A stretch of DNA of 18,554 nucleotides from an uncultured Clostridia bacterium (GTDB lineage: Bacteria; Bacillota; Clostridia; TANB77; CAG-508): assembly GCA_934168355.1 (NCBI GenBank), contig CAKPNI010000025.1, positions 1-18,554 on the forward strand, read 5' to 3'. Under the pieces are notes generated by a model. The model searched no databases. It had not been told where the DNA came from and saw nothing but the letters and a program-made list of their open reading frames with translations. Made by a program: the position numbers and the translations under genes. Every line of letters starts with the position of its first letter. The stretch's first letter is position 1. Shown here in pieces: positions 1 to 7,909 of this stretch.

Positions 1-1598
1 GGATTTATTAGAATTTGACCTTGACCATATCCTGTATCTGCAAGTAATGTTTCTTTGTCAATTTTTCCATCGTTTGAATATTGTGATTTGGCTAAATTTA
101 TGTCAAAATCTATATCGGTATTAAATTTTAGTTTATCTAATCCACTAGTCATATTTTTATTTCCTATTTTTAAAGCTGCTTGTGCAAAATAGATGTTATC
201 TGAATGTATTAATGCATTTTTTAAATTTTTTGCACCATTGTATGCTGTTAAAGTTGTTATATTGTAAGTTCCCCAAGATGCATCTTTTTGCCAACTTAAA
301 CCTGAATAACTAAAAGTGTCATCTACTGACAATGAATTTGTTGATAAACCTATTGCACCTGTTATTGGTTTAAATGTTGAGCCCGGGCAATATTTTTGTG
401 AATATCTTGCAAGCATTGGTGTTTTTTCATCATTTGAAATTTCATTCCACTCATCTGTACTTACTCCAAGCACCATTTTGTTTACATCAACTGATGGTGT
501 ACTTACTAATGCTAAAATTTCTCCTGTTGATGGGTTCATTACTACAAATAGTCCCTCATCATTTTTTAATTCATTGTATAGTTTTTGTTGTAGATTAGAA
601 TCTATTGTTAATTTTACATCCTCTCCATCAACTTTGTCCTGTTTTATTAAAGTCTGTTTTCTTTTTCCATCTTTATCTTCTATATAAATTTCGACTCCAT
701 TTTTTCCTTTTAGTTTCTCTTCATATTTTTGCTCTAATCCGCTTTTACCAATTAATGAAGTTGATGTATATCCTTCATTTTTTTCTAGCTCTTCTTTTGT
801 TATTGTTTGAACATATCCTGTAAGCTGACTTGCCGCTTCTCCAAGCGAGTAATATCTTACTTTTGTAGATGATATTTTTACACCTTTTATTTGTAACAAT
901 TTGTCTTTTAATTCTGTATCACTTGATGAAATTGTTTTTAATGGAACAAAGCTTTCATCTGTTACCCATCCAGCTTGCAACTTTTTATTTATTGTATCTG
1001 CTGTTGTTCCTAATAGTTCTGCAATTTTGTTAATATCTTCATCCTTGTTTTCGCTTAATTTTCCCGGTACTATTCCTATTGATGAAGCTGTTCCCTCTCC
1101 TGCTAATTCTTTTCCATTTCTGTCTAGGATTTTTCCTCTTGATGATTTTGATGTACTTACTCTAACTTTATCTGTGTCTTCTAGTTCCGGAAAAATAAGA
1201 TTTGAACTCCATTCTATTTTATATCCATTTTCATTATTTAATGTTATTTCATTGTCAAATGTTATTTCGCCACCAGATGCATCCATTTTTGTATTATATA
1301 TAATTACTCTTTTTGAACCCGATTTTTTTATATCTTTTATTTCGATTGTCATATTTGACATATCAATTCCTTGATATATCTTTTTATTTCTTGATACAAA
1401 ATCCTCTTCAGTTATTTTTTGTTTGCTTTTTTCATCTAATAATTCATACATTTCATTGTATTTTTCATCATTTATTTTTGAAATATATTCATTTAAAGTT
1501 TCCTCTGGTTTGTCTTTAGAATTTTTATAATATAAAAATCCTCCAACTGCTGTAATTAGTAGAACAATAACTAATATTATTAATATTTTCTTCTTCAT
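1..1598 (-). CDS. Class B penicillin-binding protein (MecA_N type), C-terminus cut by window edge
   Basis: This is a peptidoglycan DD-transpeptidase that cross-links the cell wall outside the membrane. Translating the minus strand from ATG 1598 gives 532 open codons with no stop before the left edge. Residues 4-24 are a hydrophobic signal anchor. About 30-135 resemble the NTF2-like MecA_N domain, about 150-310 the PBP dimerisation domain (SSRGKILDRNGKELA, then TGYVQ and GKSGLEQKYE), and the transpeptidase domain follows. I see the catalytic motif STFK at 407-410, SDN at 466-468 and YGQGQ at 524-528. The KTG motif and the end lie beyond the window. The start has a strong ribosome site (AAGGGGG) and a sigmaA-like promoter. 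The architecture matches Bacillus PbpC or PBP2a-like proteins. MecA_N homology alone does not imply beta-lactam resistance. It is divergent from the M14 peptidase, which also acts on cell wall in many relatives. Confidence 0.93.
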   Translation of the reverse strand, partial: MKKKILIILVIVLLITAVGGFLYYKNSKDKPEETLNEYISKINDEKYNEMYELLDEKSKQKITEEDFVSRNKKIYQGIDMSNMTIEIKDIKKSGSKRVIIYNTKMDASGGEITFDNEITLNNENGYKIEWSSNLIFPELEDTDKVRVSTSKSSRGKILDRNGKELAGEGTASSIGIVPGKLSENKDEDINKIAELLGTTADTINKKLQAGWVTDESFVPLKTISSSDTELKDKLLQIKGVKISSTKVRYYSLGEAASQLTGYVQTITKEELEKNEGYTSTSLIGKSGLEQKYEEKLKGKNGVEIYIEDKDGKRKQTLIKQDKVDGEDVKLTIDSNLQQKLYNELKNDEGLFVVMNPSTGEILALVSTPSVDVNKMVLGVSTDEWNEISNDEKTPMLARYSQKYCPGSTFKPITGAIGLSTNSLSVDDTFSYSGLSWQKDASWGTYNITTLTAYNGAKNLKNALIHSDNIYFAQAALKIGNKNMTSGLDKLKFNTDIDFDINLAKSQYSNDGKIDKETLLADTGYGQGQILIN

Positions 1599-1619
1599 TT
1601 CTATTCCCCCTTTTGCAAT

Positions 1620-1648
1620 TTTATATCATAAATTGACAATTTTATCAA
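1620..1648 (-). promoter_or_regulatory. SigmaA-like promoter of the penicillin-binding protein gene
   Basis: On the minus strand TTGATA (1648-1643) and TATAAA (1625-1620) are separated by 17 bases, about 20 bases ahead of the ATG at 1598. Both hexamers are one base from consensus. AT-rich sequence produces such matches by chance, but position and spacing fit. Confidence 0.5.
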
Positions 1649-1681
1649 TATTATTTTGTAACTAAAATTCTTAATTTTGCA

Positions 1682-1687
1682 TATAAT
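1682..1687 (+). promoter_or_regulatory. Probable -10 element of the M14 peptidase gene
   Basis: A perfect TATAAT lies 43 bases before the ATG at 1731. No good -35 is found at the usual distance; TTGTAA at 1656-1661 would need a 20-base spacer. The intergenic stretch 1599-1730 is shared with the divergent penicillin-binding protein promoter. Confidence 0.4.
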
Positions 1688-1730
1688 ACTAGGGTTTTAC
1701 TTTTTTATTTACTTTAGTTTGGAGGTGCCT

Positions 1731-2662
1731 ATGAGTGTTTTAAATATTGTCCCTACTAATATTAGTTATAGCTCTTCTATTTTAAACCATAATATTAATT
1801 CTTTAAAATCTCTTTATCCTTTCTTGGAAATAATTTCCAGTGGAAAAAGTATTTTAGGCAAAGATATTCCTGTTATTAAAATTGGTAATGGCTCTAAAGA
1901 AGTTTTTTACTCCGCTTCTATTCATCGGAAACGAATGGATTACAAGTCCAGTTCTTATGAAATTTGTTGAAGATTATTGCTTTTCATATGTTAATAATTT
2001 AAGGATTTTTAATGTTAATGCAAGAACTTTATTTAATAGTGTTAGTATTTATATTATGCCTATGGTTAACCCTGATGGTGTTGATTTGGTTACAGGCGAG
2101 ATATCTCCTAATTCTTCTTTATATACAAATACTAAACTTATTGCAGATAATTATCCCACTATTCCTTTTCCCTCAGGATGGAAAGCTAATATAAGAGGTG
2201 TGGACCTTAATCTGCAATTTCCTGCTGGTTGGGAACAGGCTAGACAAATAAAATTTGAACAAGGTTTTACATCTCCTGCTCCTCGTGATTTTGTTGGTTT
2301 TGGTCCTTTAACAGAACCTGAGGCTTTAGCTATTTATAATTTTACTTTGGAACATAATTTTAGTTTAATTCTTAGTTATCATACACAAGGTGAAGTGATT
2401 TTTTGGCAATTTCAGAATTACAGACCTCAAAATAGCTTTTGGATTGGTTCTACTTTTGCTAGAATTAGTGGCTATAGTTTAGAAGAAATCCCTTATAATT
2501 CGAGTTTTGCAGGTTTTAAAGATTGGTTTATCCAAAATTACAATAGACCCGGATTTACTATTGAAGCTGGTCTTCGGTCAAAATCCTTTGCCTGTTGAAC
2601 AATTTGATAAGATTTATAATGATAATTTGGGAATTTTGGTTATGGCTGGTTTATTAGTTTAA
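1731..2662 (+). CDS. M14 family zinc carboxypeptidase, read with two +1 frameshifts at CGG codons
   Basis: The start is ATG 1731 behind a strong site (GGAGGTG). Three segments in successive +1 frames join into a 309-residue product: 1731-1925, 1927-2574 and 2576-2659, with TAA at 2660-2662. Joined this way, every M14 active-site element is present: zinc ligands H65 and E68 in HGNEW, N113-PDG, substrate-binding RGVDLN at 155-160, third zinc ligand H217 in SYHTQGEV, and catalytic E278 in FTIEAGLGQNPLP. These resemble the gamma-D-glutamyl-diaminopimelate endopeptidase/YqgT group, which cuts peptidoglycan stem peptides; that substrate is inferred. No signal peptide is seen, so it may act in the cytoplasm on wall peptides. 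Without shifting, translation stops after about 80 residues. Both shift points are in-frame CGG codons (1926-1928, 2575-2577), the only ones in any native gene here. An ordinary pseudogene or assembly errors are the alternatives. Confidence 0.85.
1926..1928 (+). other. First in-frame CGG, candidate +1 frameshift site
   Basis: The upstream frame reads ATT CAT CGG AAA. Skipping C1926 gives ATT CAT GGA AAC GAA TGG, which encodes IHGNEW, the first M14 zinc-binding motif. The shift falls between the zinc-ligand histidine and the glycine. There is no Shine-Dalgarno-like sequence just upstream of the prfB kind, and the P-site codon CAT would re-pair poorly with ATC. Out-of-frame entry of tRNA-Gly beside an unread CGG fits better than P-site slippage. 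Confidence 0.65.
2575..2577 (+). other. Second in-frame CGG, candidate +1 frameshift site
   Basis: The middle frame reads GGT CTT CGG TCA and would end at a TGA about seven codons later. Skipping C2575 gives GGT CTT GGT CAA AAT CCT, encoding GLGQNP, the usual M14 continuation after the catalytic glutamate, and then 24 more residues to TAA. CTT before a slow codon resembles the yeast Ty1 +1 site (CUU AGG C), where peptidyl-tRNA-Leu slips. As at the first site, the +1 codon is glycine. Confidence 0.65.
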
Positions 2663-2663
2663 A

Positions 2664-2689
2664 GAGAGTATCAACTTAATGATACTCTC
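2664..2689. terminator. Bidirectional hairpin between the M14 gene and the TA remnant
   Basis: GAGAGTATC (2664-2672) and GATACTCTC (2681-2689) form a perfect 9-base stem with an 8-base loop, two bases after the M14 stop and just past the convergent toxin-remnant stop. T-runs are short on either strand, so termination strength is uncertain. Confidence 0.7.
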
Positions 2690-2695
2690 CCTAAA

Positions 2696-2866
2696 TCAAT
2701 ATAAATCTAAACTATCAAAATTCCTTTTACCATAATATATTACTTCATTATAGAAATTATCGGCTGCTATTTTGTTTTTTAGTTCATATGTAATGTAATA
2801 TAAAATGTTATTAAATTGCGAAATAAATGTTGGAAGATATCTTATTTCATATTTTTTATTTGCCAT
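2696..2866 (-). pseudogene. ParE/RelE-type toxin remnant with internal deletion
   Basis: Minus strand from ATG 2866 gives 56 residues, beginning MANKKYEIRYLPTFISQF and ending YYGKRNFDSLDLY. The first 40 or so residues look like the N-terminus of a clostridial ParE/RelE toxin (an IRYLP strand, then two helices with YITYELKN). The last dozen look like the family's usual C-terminus, the ...LYGKRN... strand. The central beta-sheet, about 40-45 residues in proteins of about 100, is missing, and the frame is kept across the gap. The ATG overlaps the end of the antitoxin gene by 11 bases, the usual toxin-antitoxin arrangement with translational coupling. Intact relatives inhibit translation or DNA gyrase; this product very probably does not fold as an active toxin. 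The family call rests on remembered family patterns, not a search. Confidence 0.65.
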
Positions 2867-3167
2867 CAATTATCCTCCTTGCCATTTGTTTCATTTCCTC
2901 ATGTGAATAAAATTTAGTATTAGGATCGTTAGCTTCTTCCTCCGCTTCTTCCAAAGCGTTGTCAATATCCTTAATTCCAAATCTAGCTTCTAAGGCCTTT
3001 TCTTCATCCAAAGCACTTAACATTTCTGCATATTTTTCTAAACTCAATACTACCATCGAACCATATCCATTTTTTGTTAAATATACTGCTTCATCTTCTT
3101 TTAAAACCAAATCCTCTATTTCCGGATATTTGTTTCTTAAATCTGATACAGGTCTTATATTAATCAT
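2856..3167 (-). CDS. Phd/YefM-family antitoxin
   Basis: A 103-residue protein starting MINIRPVSDLRNKYPEIE, typical of the Phd/YefM fold that binds operator DNA, followed by LTKNGYGSMVVLSLEKYAEM, the hallmark central strand and helix. The tail is acidic and helical (LEEAEEEAND) and would normally wrap the toxin. It has a good ribosome site (AAGGAGAG). The partner gene overlaps the 3' end but carries an internal deletion, so the antitoxin may be a solitary remnant, perhaps still autorepressing its promoter or neutralising related toxins elsewhere. The protein itself is full length with no visible damage. The gene lies 58 bases beyond the leuS stop and has no clear promoter that I trust. Confidence 0.88.
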   Translation of the reverse strand: MINIRPVSDLRNKYPEIEDLVLKEDEAVYLTKNGYGSMVVLSLEKYAEMLSALDEEKALEARFGIKDIDNALEEAEEEANDPNTKFYSHEEMKQMARRIIDGK

Positions 3168-3225
3168 AGTTTACACTCTCCTTTTTTATTATCAATATTT
3201 TATCACAGTTTTATCTTCAATTCAA

Positions 3226-5673
3226 TTATTTATTTTTCACAACTATATTAAAAATTTTACCCGGAACATAAACTTCTTTTACAACATCATTTTTCTCCAA
3301 AATCTCCTTAACCTGTTCATCAGCCTTAACCATCTCAAGAATTTTATCAGCAGAAACATCGGCATCAACAACCACACAAAGTTTTAATTTACCATTAACT
3401 TGAACAGGAATTTTCTTAGTTCCGCCATTCATTTCACTTTCTATGATTTCAGGCCATTTTTCATTATAAACAAAGCCTTCTTTTCCCATTTTCTCCCATA
3501 ATTCTTGTGAAAAATGAGGTGCAAGTGGAGAAAGTAAAGTAATAAAGATTTCTATAACATTTTGTAAAACATCTATATTTACATTCTCATCCCTAATATA
3601 ATCACTAATTTTATTAGATAATTCCATACTTCTTGCAATGGCTGTATTAAATCTGTAATCATTAATATCATTTCCCATTGCTTTTATTGTTTGGTTTTTC
3701 CATCTAAGTAGTTCTTTTTCTTTTGCTCCTATTTCATTAGATGATTTACCTGCTTTTAATTCATTATATTTTTCAATAAATCTTTCAATCCTTGAAAAAT
3801 ATTTTACCATTGACTCGATACCTTTTTCGTTCCAAGGTCCACCTTGTCTATATTCAAATCCGAACATTATGTACATTCTAAATACATCTGAACCATATTT
3901 TTCTATGTATTCTTCTGGAGAAACTGTGTTCCCCTTACTTTTGCTCATTTTGTTTCCATCTGGTCCTAAAATCATACCTTGATGTATTAATTTTTTAAAT
4001 GGTTCATCAAAGTCTAAATATCCTAAATCTCTTAATGCTTTTGTCATAAACCTTGCATAGATAAGGTGCATTGCAGCATGTTCTTTTCCACCTACATATA
4101 CATCAACTGGTAACATTTTGTCTACTATTTCTTTTCTAAATGCTTCTTTATCATTTTTTGCATCTGGATATCTTAAATAGTACCATGATGAACATACAAA
4201 TGTATCTAAAGTATCTGCTTCTCTCTTAGCTTTTCCACCACATTTTGGACAAGTGCAATTCATAAATTCGCTTGATTTTTTTAATGGCGACTCTCCATCT
4301 GGCTTGAATTCAACATTGTGTGGTAATAATACTGGTAAATCTTTTTCTGGTACTGGCACAGTTCCGCATTTATCACAATATATAATAGGAATAGGTGCTC
4401 CCCAATATCTTTGTCTTGATATTAGCCAATCTTTTAATCTATAATTTATTGTCTTATTTCCTTGATTTTTTTTGTTTAAATCTTCTGTAATTGTTTTTTT
4501 AGCAGCACTTGATTCTAAACCATCATATTTTCCACTGTTTATTAAGATTCCATATTCTGTATATGGTAATGTTATTTCTTCGTCAGATTTACTTTTTATT
4601 ACTTGTTTTATTGGTAAATCGTATTTACTAGCAAACTCAAAATCTCTTGTATCATGTGCTGGAACTGCCATTACTGCTCCTGTTCCATAGTCTTCTAGTA
4701 CATAGTCTGCTATCCAAATTGGAACTTTGTCCCCATTTATTGGATTTATTGCATATGCTCCTGTAAATACTCCTGTTTTTTCTTTGTCTGTTGATAGTCT
4801 TTCAATTTCACTTAATTTTGATGTTTCTTTTATGTAATTTTCCACATTTTCTCTACATTCTGGTGTTGTGATTTCTTGTACTAAATCACTTTCTGGGGCA
4901 ATCACTACATATGTAACTCCATTTAATGTATCTGGTCTTGTTGTAAATACTGTTATTTCTTTTCCGTTACTTTCACATTTAAATTTGATTTCGCTTCCTT
5001 CTGATTTTCCTATCCAGTTTGTTTGTACTTTTTTTGTAGATTCAGGCCAATCTAGTGTTTCTAAATCTTGTAATAATTCTTCTGCATAATTTGTGATTTT
5101 GAAAAACCATTGTGATAATTTTTTTCTTTTTACTTCTGAACCACATCTTTCGCATTTTCCACCTATAACTTGTTCATTTGCTAGAACTGTTTTACAGCTA
5201 TCACACCAGTTAACAGGTGCTTCTTTTTTGTAGGCTAGTCCTGCTTTATATAACTCTAAAAATAGCCATTGTGTCCATTTGTAATAATCTGGCATACAAG
5301 TTTCTACTGAGTAATCCCAGTCATAACTTCCTCCCATTTCTTCTAATTGTTTTTTCATTGTATCTATGTTTTTTAATGTTGATTCTTCTGGATGTATTCC
5401 TGTTTTGATAGCATAGTTTTCTGCTGGAAGTCCAAAAGCATCAAATCCCATTGGATGGAATACATTGTATCCATTCATTTTTTTGTATCTTGCAAATGAG
5501 TCTGATGGTGCATAGTTAAACCAGTGTCCTAAGTGTAACTTTGCTCCAGATGGATATGAAAACATTTCTAGTGTATAGAATTTTTCTTTTTTGCTGTTCA
5601 TATCATATTTATATACATTTTTTTCTTTCCATTGTTTTTGCCATTTGGCATCTGTCTTTTTTGAATATTCCAA
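3226..5673 (-). CDS. leuS: Leucyl-tRNA synthetase
   Basis: It charges tRNA-Leu with leucine in the cytoplasm. The class I signature HLGH is near residue 50 (HxGH variant) and KMSKSKGN near 575-582. The insert about 220-420 carries the CP1 editing-domain pattern (TTRPDTLNG, GTGAVMAVPAHDTRD). Zinc-type cysteine pairs occur at CDSC...CERC and CDKC...CPKC, and there is a C-terminal anticodon-binding region. I chose TTG 5673 (815 residues), not the in-frame ATG 5688: GGAGGG sits seven bases before the TTG, whereas the ATG itself overlaps that ribosome site and has none upstream. Length is normal for bacterial LeuRS. It has its own promoter about 50 bases upstream and no T-box leader. No in-frame CGG among about 815 codons. 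Confidence 0.97.
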   Translation of the reverse strand: MEYSKKTDAKWQKQWKEKNVYKYDMNSKKEKFYTLEMFSYPSGAKLHLGHWFNYAPSDSFARYKKMNGYNVFHPMGFDAFGLPAENYAIKTGIHPEESTLKNIDTMKKQLEEMGGSYDWDYSVETCMPDYYKWTQWLFLELYKAGLAYKKEAPVNWCDSCKTVLANEQVIGGKCERCGSEVKRKKLSQWFFKITNYAEELLQDLETLDWPESTKKVQTNWIGKSEGSEIKFKCESNGKEITVFTTRPDTLNGVTYVVIAPESDLVQEITTPECRENVENYIKETSKLSEIERLSTDKEKTGVFTGAYAINPINGDKVPIWIADYVLEDYGTGAVMAVPAHDTRDFEFASKYDLPIKQVIKSKSDEEITLPYTEYGILINSGKYDGLESSAAKKTITEDLNKKNQGNKTINYRLKDWLISRQRYWGAPIPIIYCDKCGTVPVPEKDLPVLLPHNVEFKPDGESPLKKSSEFMNCTCPKCGGKAKREADTLDTFVCSSWYYLRYPDAKNDKEAFRKEIVDKMLPVDVYVGGKEHAAMHLIYARFMTKALRDLGYLDFDEPFKKLIHQGMILGPDGNKMSKSKGNTVSPEEYIEKYGSDVFRMYIMFGFEYRQGGPWNEKGIESMVKYFSRIERFIEKYNELKAGKSSNEIGAKEKELLRWKNQTIKAMGNDINDYRFNTAIARSMELSNKISDYIRDENVNIDVLQNVIEIFITLLSPLAPHFSQELWEKMGKEGFVYNEKWPEIIESEMNGGTKKIPVQVNGKLKLCVVVDADVSADKILEMVKADEQVKEILEKNDVVKEVYVPGKIFNIVVKNK

Positions 5674-5721
5674 TGTTAATCCCTCCATTTATTTATATAC
5701 ATAATTCTTTTAACGTCTACA

Positions 5722-5750
5722 ATTATATCATCTTAAGCTTATTATGTCTA
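5722..5750 (-). promoter_or_regulatory. SigmaA promoter of leuS
   Basis: TAGACA (5750-5745) and a perfect TATAAT (5727-5722) are 17 bases apart on the minus strand, about 50 bases before the TTG start. The leader is too short for a T-box, so leuS here seems not to be controlled by tRNA-Leu charging through that mechanism. Confidence 0.65.
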
Positions 5751-5784
5751 TTATTTTTTCTTTTTTTCTTTAATTTTTCTCACT

Positions 5785-5815
5785 AAAAAATACCACTACA
5801 TATAGTGGTATTTTT
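5785..5815 (-). terminator. Rho-independent terminator after the ZIP transporter gene
   Basis: AAATACCACTA and TAGTGGTATTT pair around a 4-base loop, with A-rich and T-rich flanks. It lies six bases past the transporter stop codon (minus) and upstream of the leuS promoter. The hairpin is symmetric and could work both ways. Confidence 0.8.
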
Positions 5816-5820
5816 CATTT

Positions 5821-6618
5821 TTATCCTAATGCAACATCTAAAATCATCATTAATACAAATCCAAAAATCAATCCGAATGTTGCTAAATTTTTATTTTCTA
5901 TTATTGATTCAGGCAATAATTCTCTTGCTGCTACTGCTATCATAGCACCTGCTGCAAATGAAAGTAATACTGGCAAAATGCTTCTTATTGCCATAACTAG
6001 TATTACACCTATTACAGCGGAAATTGGCTCAACTAAGGCTGAACCTTGCCCTAGCATAAAGCTTTTAAATCTTGAAAACCCTTCATTTCTAAGTGGTAAT
6101 GCAACTGCTGCTCCTTCTGGAAAGTTTTGTATTCCTATTCCAAGTGCAAGCATCAAAGCTCCTATTGCTGTCATTCCCGGAACTCCACTCGCAATTCCTC
6201 CAAATGCTACTCCTATTGACATTCCTTCTGGTATATTGTGTATAGTTATTGCAGATACCAATAAAATACTCTTTTTTAAAGAAACTGAACTTCTTAAATT
6301 TCCTCTATTTTTTAATGCTTTATCTAAAAATTTGTCTGATGATAATACAAATAATGCTCCTATTGTAAAGCCAACAGCCGGCAACATCCAAGCTATGTAG
6401 CCAAGTTCTTCAGATAAGTCTATTGCTGGTGCAAGTAGTGACCAAAATGATGATGCAATCATTACTCCTGCACTAAATCCTAGTATTGTATTTAATACTT
6501 TTTTGTTTATCTCTTTAAAAAAACATACTACAAGTGAACCAAGTGCAGTTACTCCCCATGTAAATGTTGTTGCTATTAGTGCCTGAATTATTGGATTTAA
6601 ATTTTCAAACCAATTCAA
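5821..6618 (-). CDS. ZIP-family metal transporter (GufA-like)
   Basis: An inner-membrane carrier importing divalent metal, most often zinc, into the cytoplasm. The 265 residues form about eight hydrophobic segments. Metal-site motifs are HNIPEGMSIGVAFGG at 127-141 in one helix and QNFPEGAAVALPL at 165-177 in the next, as in the GufA/ZIP11 branch, plus a late ARELLPES at 231-238. The loop after the third helix is short and charged rather than histidine-rich. Translation starts at TTG 6618 behind GAGGTGA with a seven-base gap; no better ATG is near. Upstream are two close copies of TTTGACAAA-like sequence (about 6670-6690), a possible -35 or operator, which I cannot resolve. The gene appears monocistronic, between tRNA-Ser and its own terminator. 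Metal specificity cannot be told from sequence. Confidence 0.93.
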   Translation of the reverse strand: MNWFENLNPIIQALIATTFTWGVTALGSLVVCFFKEINKKVLNTILGFSAGVMIASSFWSLLAPAIDLSEELGYIAWMLPAVGFTIGALFVLSSDKFLDKALKNRGNLRSSVSLKKSILLVSAITIHNIPEGMSIGVAFGGIASGVPGMTAIGALMLALGIGIQNFPEGAAVALPLRNEGFSRFKSFMLGQGSALVEPISAVIGVILVMAIRSILPVLLSFAAGAMIAVAARELLPESIIENKNLATFGLIFGFVLMMILDVALG

Positions 6619-6729
6619 TTTAATTCACCTCATAATATATTATGCATTATTTGTGAATATAGTTATGTATTTTGTCAAAATTTGTCAAAAAAAGCCAAAC
6701 TGCATAATTTTGCAATTTGACTTTTATAT

Positions 6730-6820
6730 TGGCGGAGCAAGAGGGATTTGAACCCCCGCGCCGATTGCTCGACCTGTCAGTTTTCGAAACTGATCTCTTC
6801 AGCCTCTTGAGTATTGCTCC
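6730..6820 (-). tRNA. tRNA-Ser (anticodon CGA)
   Basis: A 91-base minus-strand gene with acceptor stem GGAGCAA/TTGCTCC, discriminator G and an encoded CCA. The D arm is followed by an anticodon stem TCAGT/ACTGA around the loop TTCGAAA, giving anticodon CGA (reads UCG). A long variable arm typical of serine tRNAs follows, then the T arm with TTCAAAT. A dedicated reader for a G-ending serine codon is kept here, in contrast to the avoidance of CGG. Confidence 0.95.
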
Positions 6821-6831
6821 ATTTTTTGTAT

Positions 6832-6878
6832 TTGGGACGGTTCCTTTTCAAAAATGTACCAAAAAGAACCGATCCCAA
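6832..6878. repeat. GGGACGGTTC palindromic repeat, imperfect copy
   Basis: TTGGGACGGTTCCTTTT pairs with AAAAAGAACCGATCCCAA around a 12-base loop, with one mismatch and a bulged base. It lies between the deacetylase stop (6890) and the tRNA gene and may end deacetylase transcripts. It shares its arm core with the copy at 9734-9786, so it belongs to a dispersed family. Confidence 0.75.
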
Positions 6879-6889
6879 TAGAACATTAA

Positions 6890-7786
6890 TTAATTATTAA
6901 CTGAATGCGTAACCATTTTTGTATCATCTGTTATTCTTCTAAAAACATATCCATTTTCTTTTCCAAAATCTATTATATCTGATAAAGCCTCCAAAGTCTT
7001 ATTATTATGAGAAAAATCATGCATTAAAACAACATTCTCTCTTCCCGGCTTAATCTTTGAAGTTACATTTTTATATACGTCTTCTTTTGTTTTTGCATGG
7101 CCGGCATCATCTGAATCTACATTCCAATCAAAATATCTAAAGCCCTCATCTAAAGCTCTTTGAGTTACCTCTGTCATTACTCCCTCACAGTATTTTTTAC
7201 TTATAGTATTTGAACTTCCACCCGGAAACCTTATTACATTAGGCTTTTTTCCTATTGTTTCGTAAACTTGCTGTTGTATTTTCTTGAAATTCTCCAAACA
7301 TGCATCAGCTGACTGATATACCTCTGAATAAGTATGACTATACCCATGTAAAGCAACTGTATGTCCTGATTCGTCTTCTCTTTTAACTAAATCTGCATTT
7401 TTATCACTAAAATGTACCAAAAAGAATGTTGCTTTCACATTTTTTTGATCTAATATATCTAGTATTTGTGGTGTAATATCTGAGCTTGGACCATCATCAA
7501 ATGTTAAATATATTACACCTGTTGCATTTTCCTCTTCCTGCTTTTCTTTTTCTCTTTGCTCTTGTTCTTTTTTCTTGTTATCAAGCTCTACTAACATCGC
7601 TTGTTCTTCATCATTATTTCCATTATTATTTGCTATTTGACTATTTGATTTATTTTTTGTTGTTTTTACTATTACTGTCGTAATTACAGCTAACAAAATT
7701 ATAATAGTAGCCAAAATTGCTATCAAAATATATCTATATTTAAATATATGTCTTTTATTATAACTTACTATCCAATTTTCAAACAT
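6890..7786 (-). CDS. Membrane-anchored polysaccharide deacetylase (NodB domain)
   Basis: It probably removes acetyl groups from peptidoglycan sugars or another surface glycan outside the cell, a change that often gives lysozyme tolerance; the substrate is inferred. Residues 19-41 form one membrane segment, 42-90 an Asn-, Glu- and Lys-rich stalk, and 91-298 the NodB domain. All five family motifs are visible: TFDDGP at 95-100 (base and metal aspartates D97, D98), metal histidines H147 and H151 in HGYSH, RFPGG at 186-190, DWN at 220-222 and LMHD at 254-257. So it should be catalytically competent. The start ATG 7786 has a modest site (CAGGAAA). It is bounded by the repeat hairpin at 6832 and lies back to back with rqcH, probably as its own transcript. 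Confidence 0.93.
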   Translation of the reverse strand: MFENWIVSYNKRHIFKYRYILIAILATIIILLAVITTVIVKTTKNKSNSQIANNNGNNDEEQAMLVELDNKKKEQEQREKEKQEEENATGVIYLTFDDGPSSDITPQILDILDQKNVKATFFLVHFSDKNADLVKREDESGHTVALHGYSHTYSEVYQSADACLENFKKIQQQVYETIGKKPNVIRFPGGSSNTISKKYCEGVMTEVTQRALDEGFRYFDWNVDSDDAGHAKTKEDVYKNVTSKIKPGRENVVLMHDFSHNNKTLEALSDIIDFGKENGYVFRRITDDTKMVTHSVNN

Positions 7787-7909
7787 TTTCCTGCACCTGA
7801 ATTTACTCTTATTTTAAAATATGACCAATTTTTCATTTATTATTCACATTTTCAATCTCTTTTTTAACACTCGCATTATAGCACTTTTTATCATATTTTG
7901 TCAAATGTC

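Noticed and set aside
316..1519. Plus-strand open frames across the left end
   Set aside because: They are antisense to the penicillin-binding protein frame, which runs unbroken for 532 codons with all expected motifs.
1900..1928. prfB-type frameshift with internal Shine-Dalgarno and stop codon
   Set aside because: No AGGGGG-like element lies a few bases upstream of either site, and neither A-site codon is a stop.
1926..2577. Simple reassignment of CGG to another amino acid
   Set aside because: Reading CGG as any amino acid leaves the frame unchanged, while the conserved protein continues only in the +1 frame at both sites.
1731..2662. Ordinary pseudogene or sequencing error as the explanation for the M14 frame breaks
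   Set aside because: Not excluded, but disfavoured: neither break is in a homopolymer, both add a C before GG, both make CGG, and no other damage is seen across 932 bases.
5674..5820. T-box leader upstream of leuS
   Set aside because: A good promoter lies about 50 bases before the start and the terminator of the ZIP gene is just behind it, so there is no room for a T-box.
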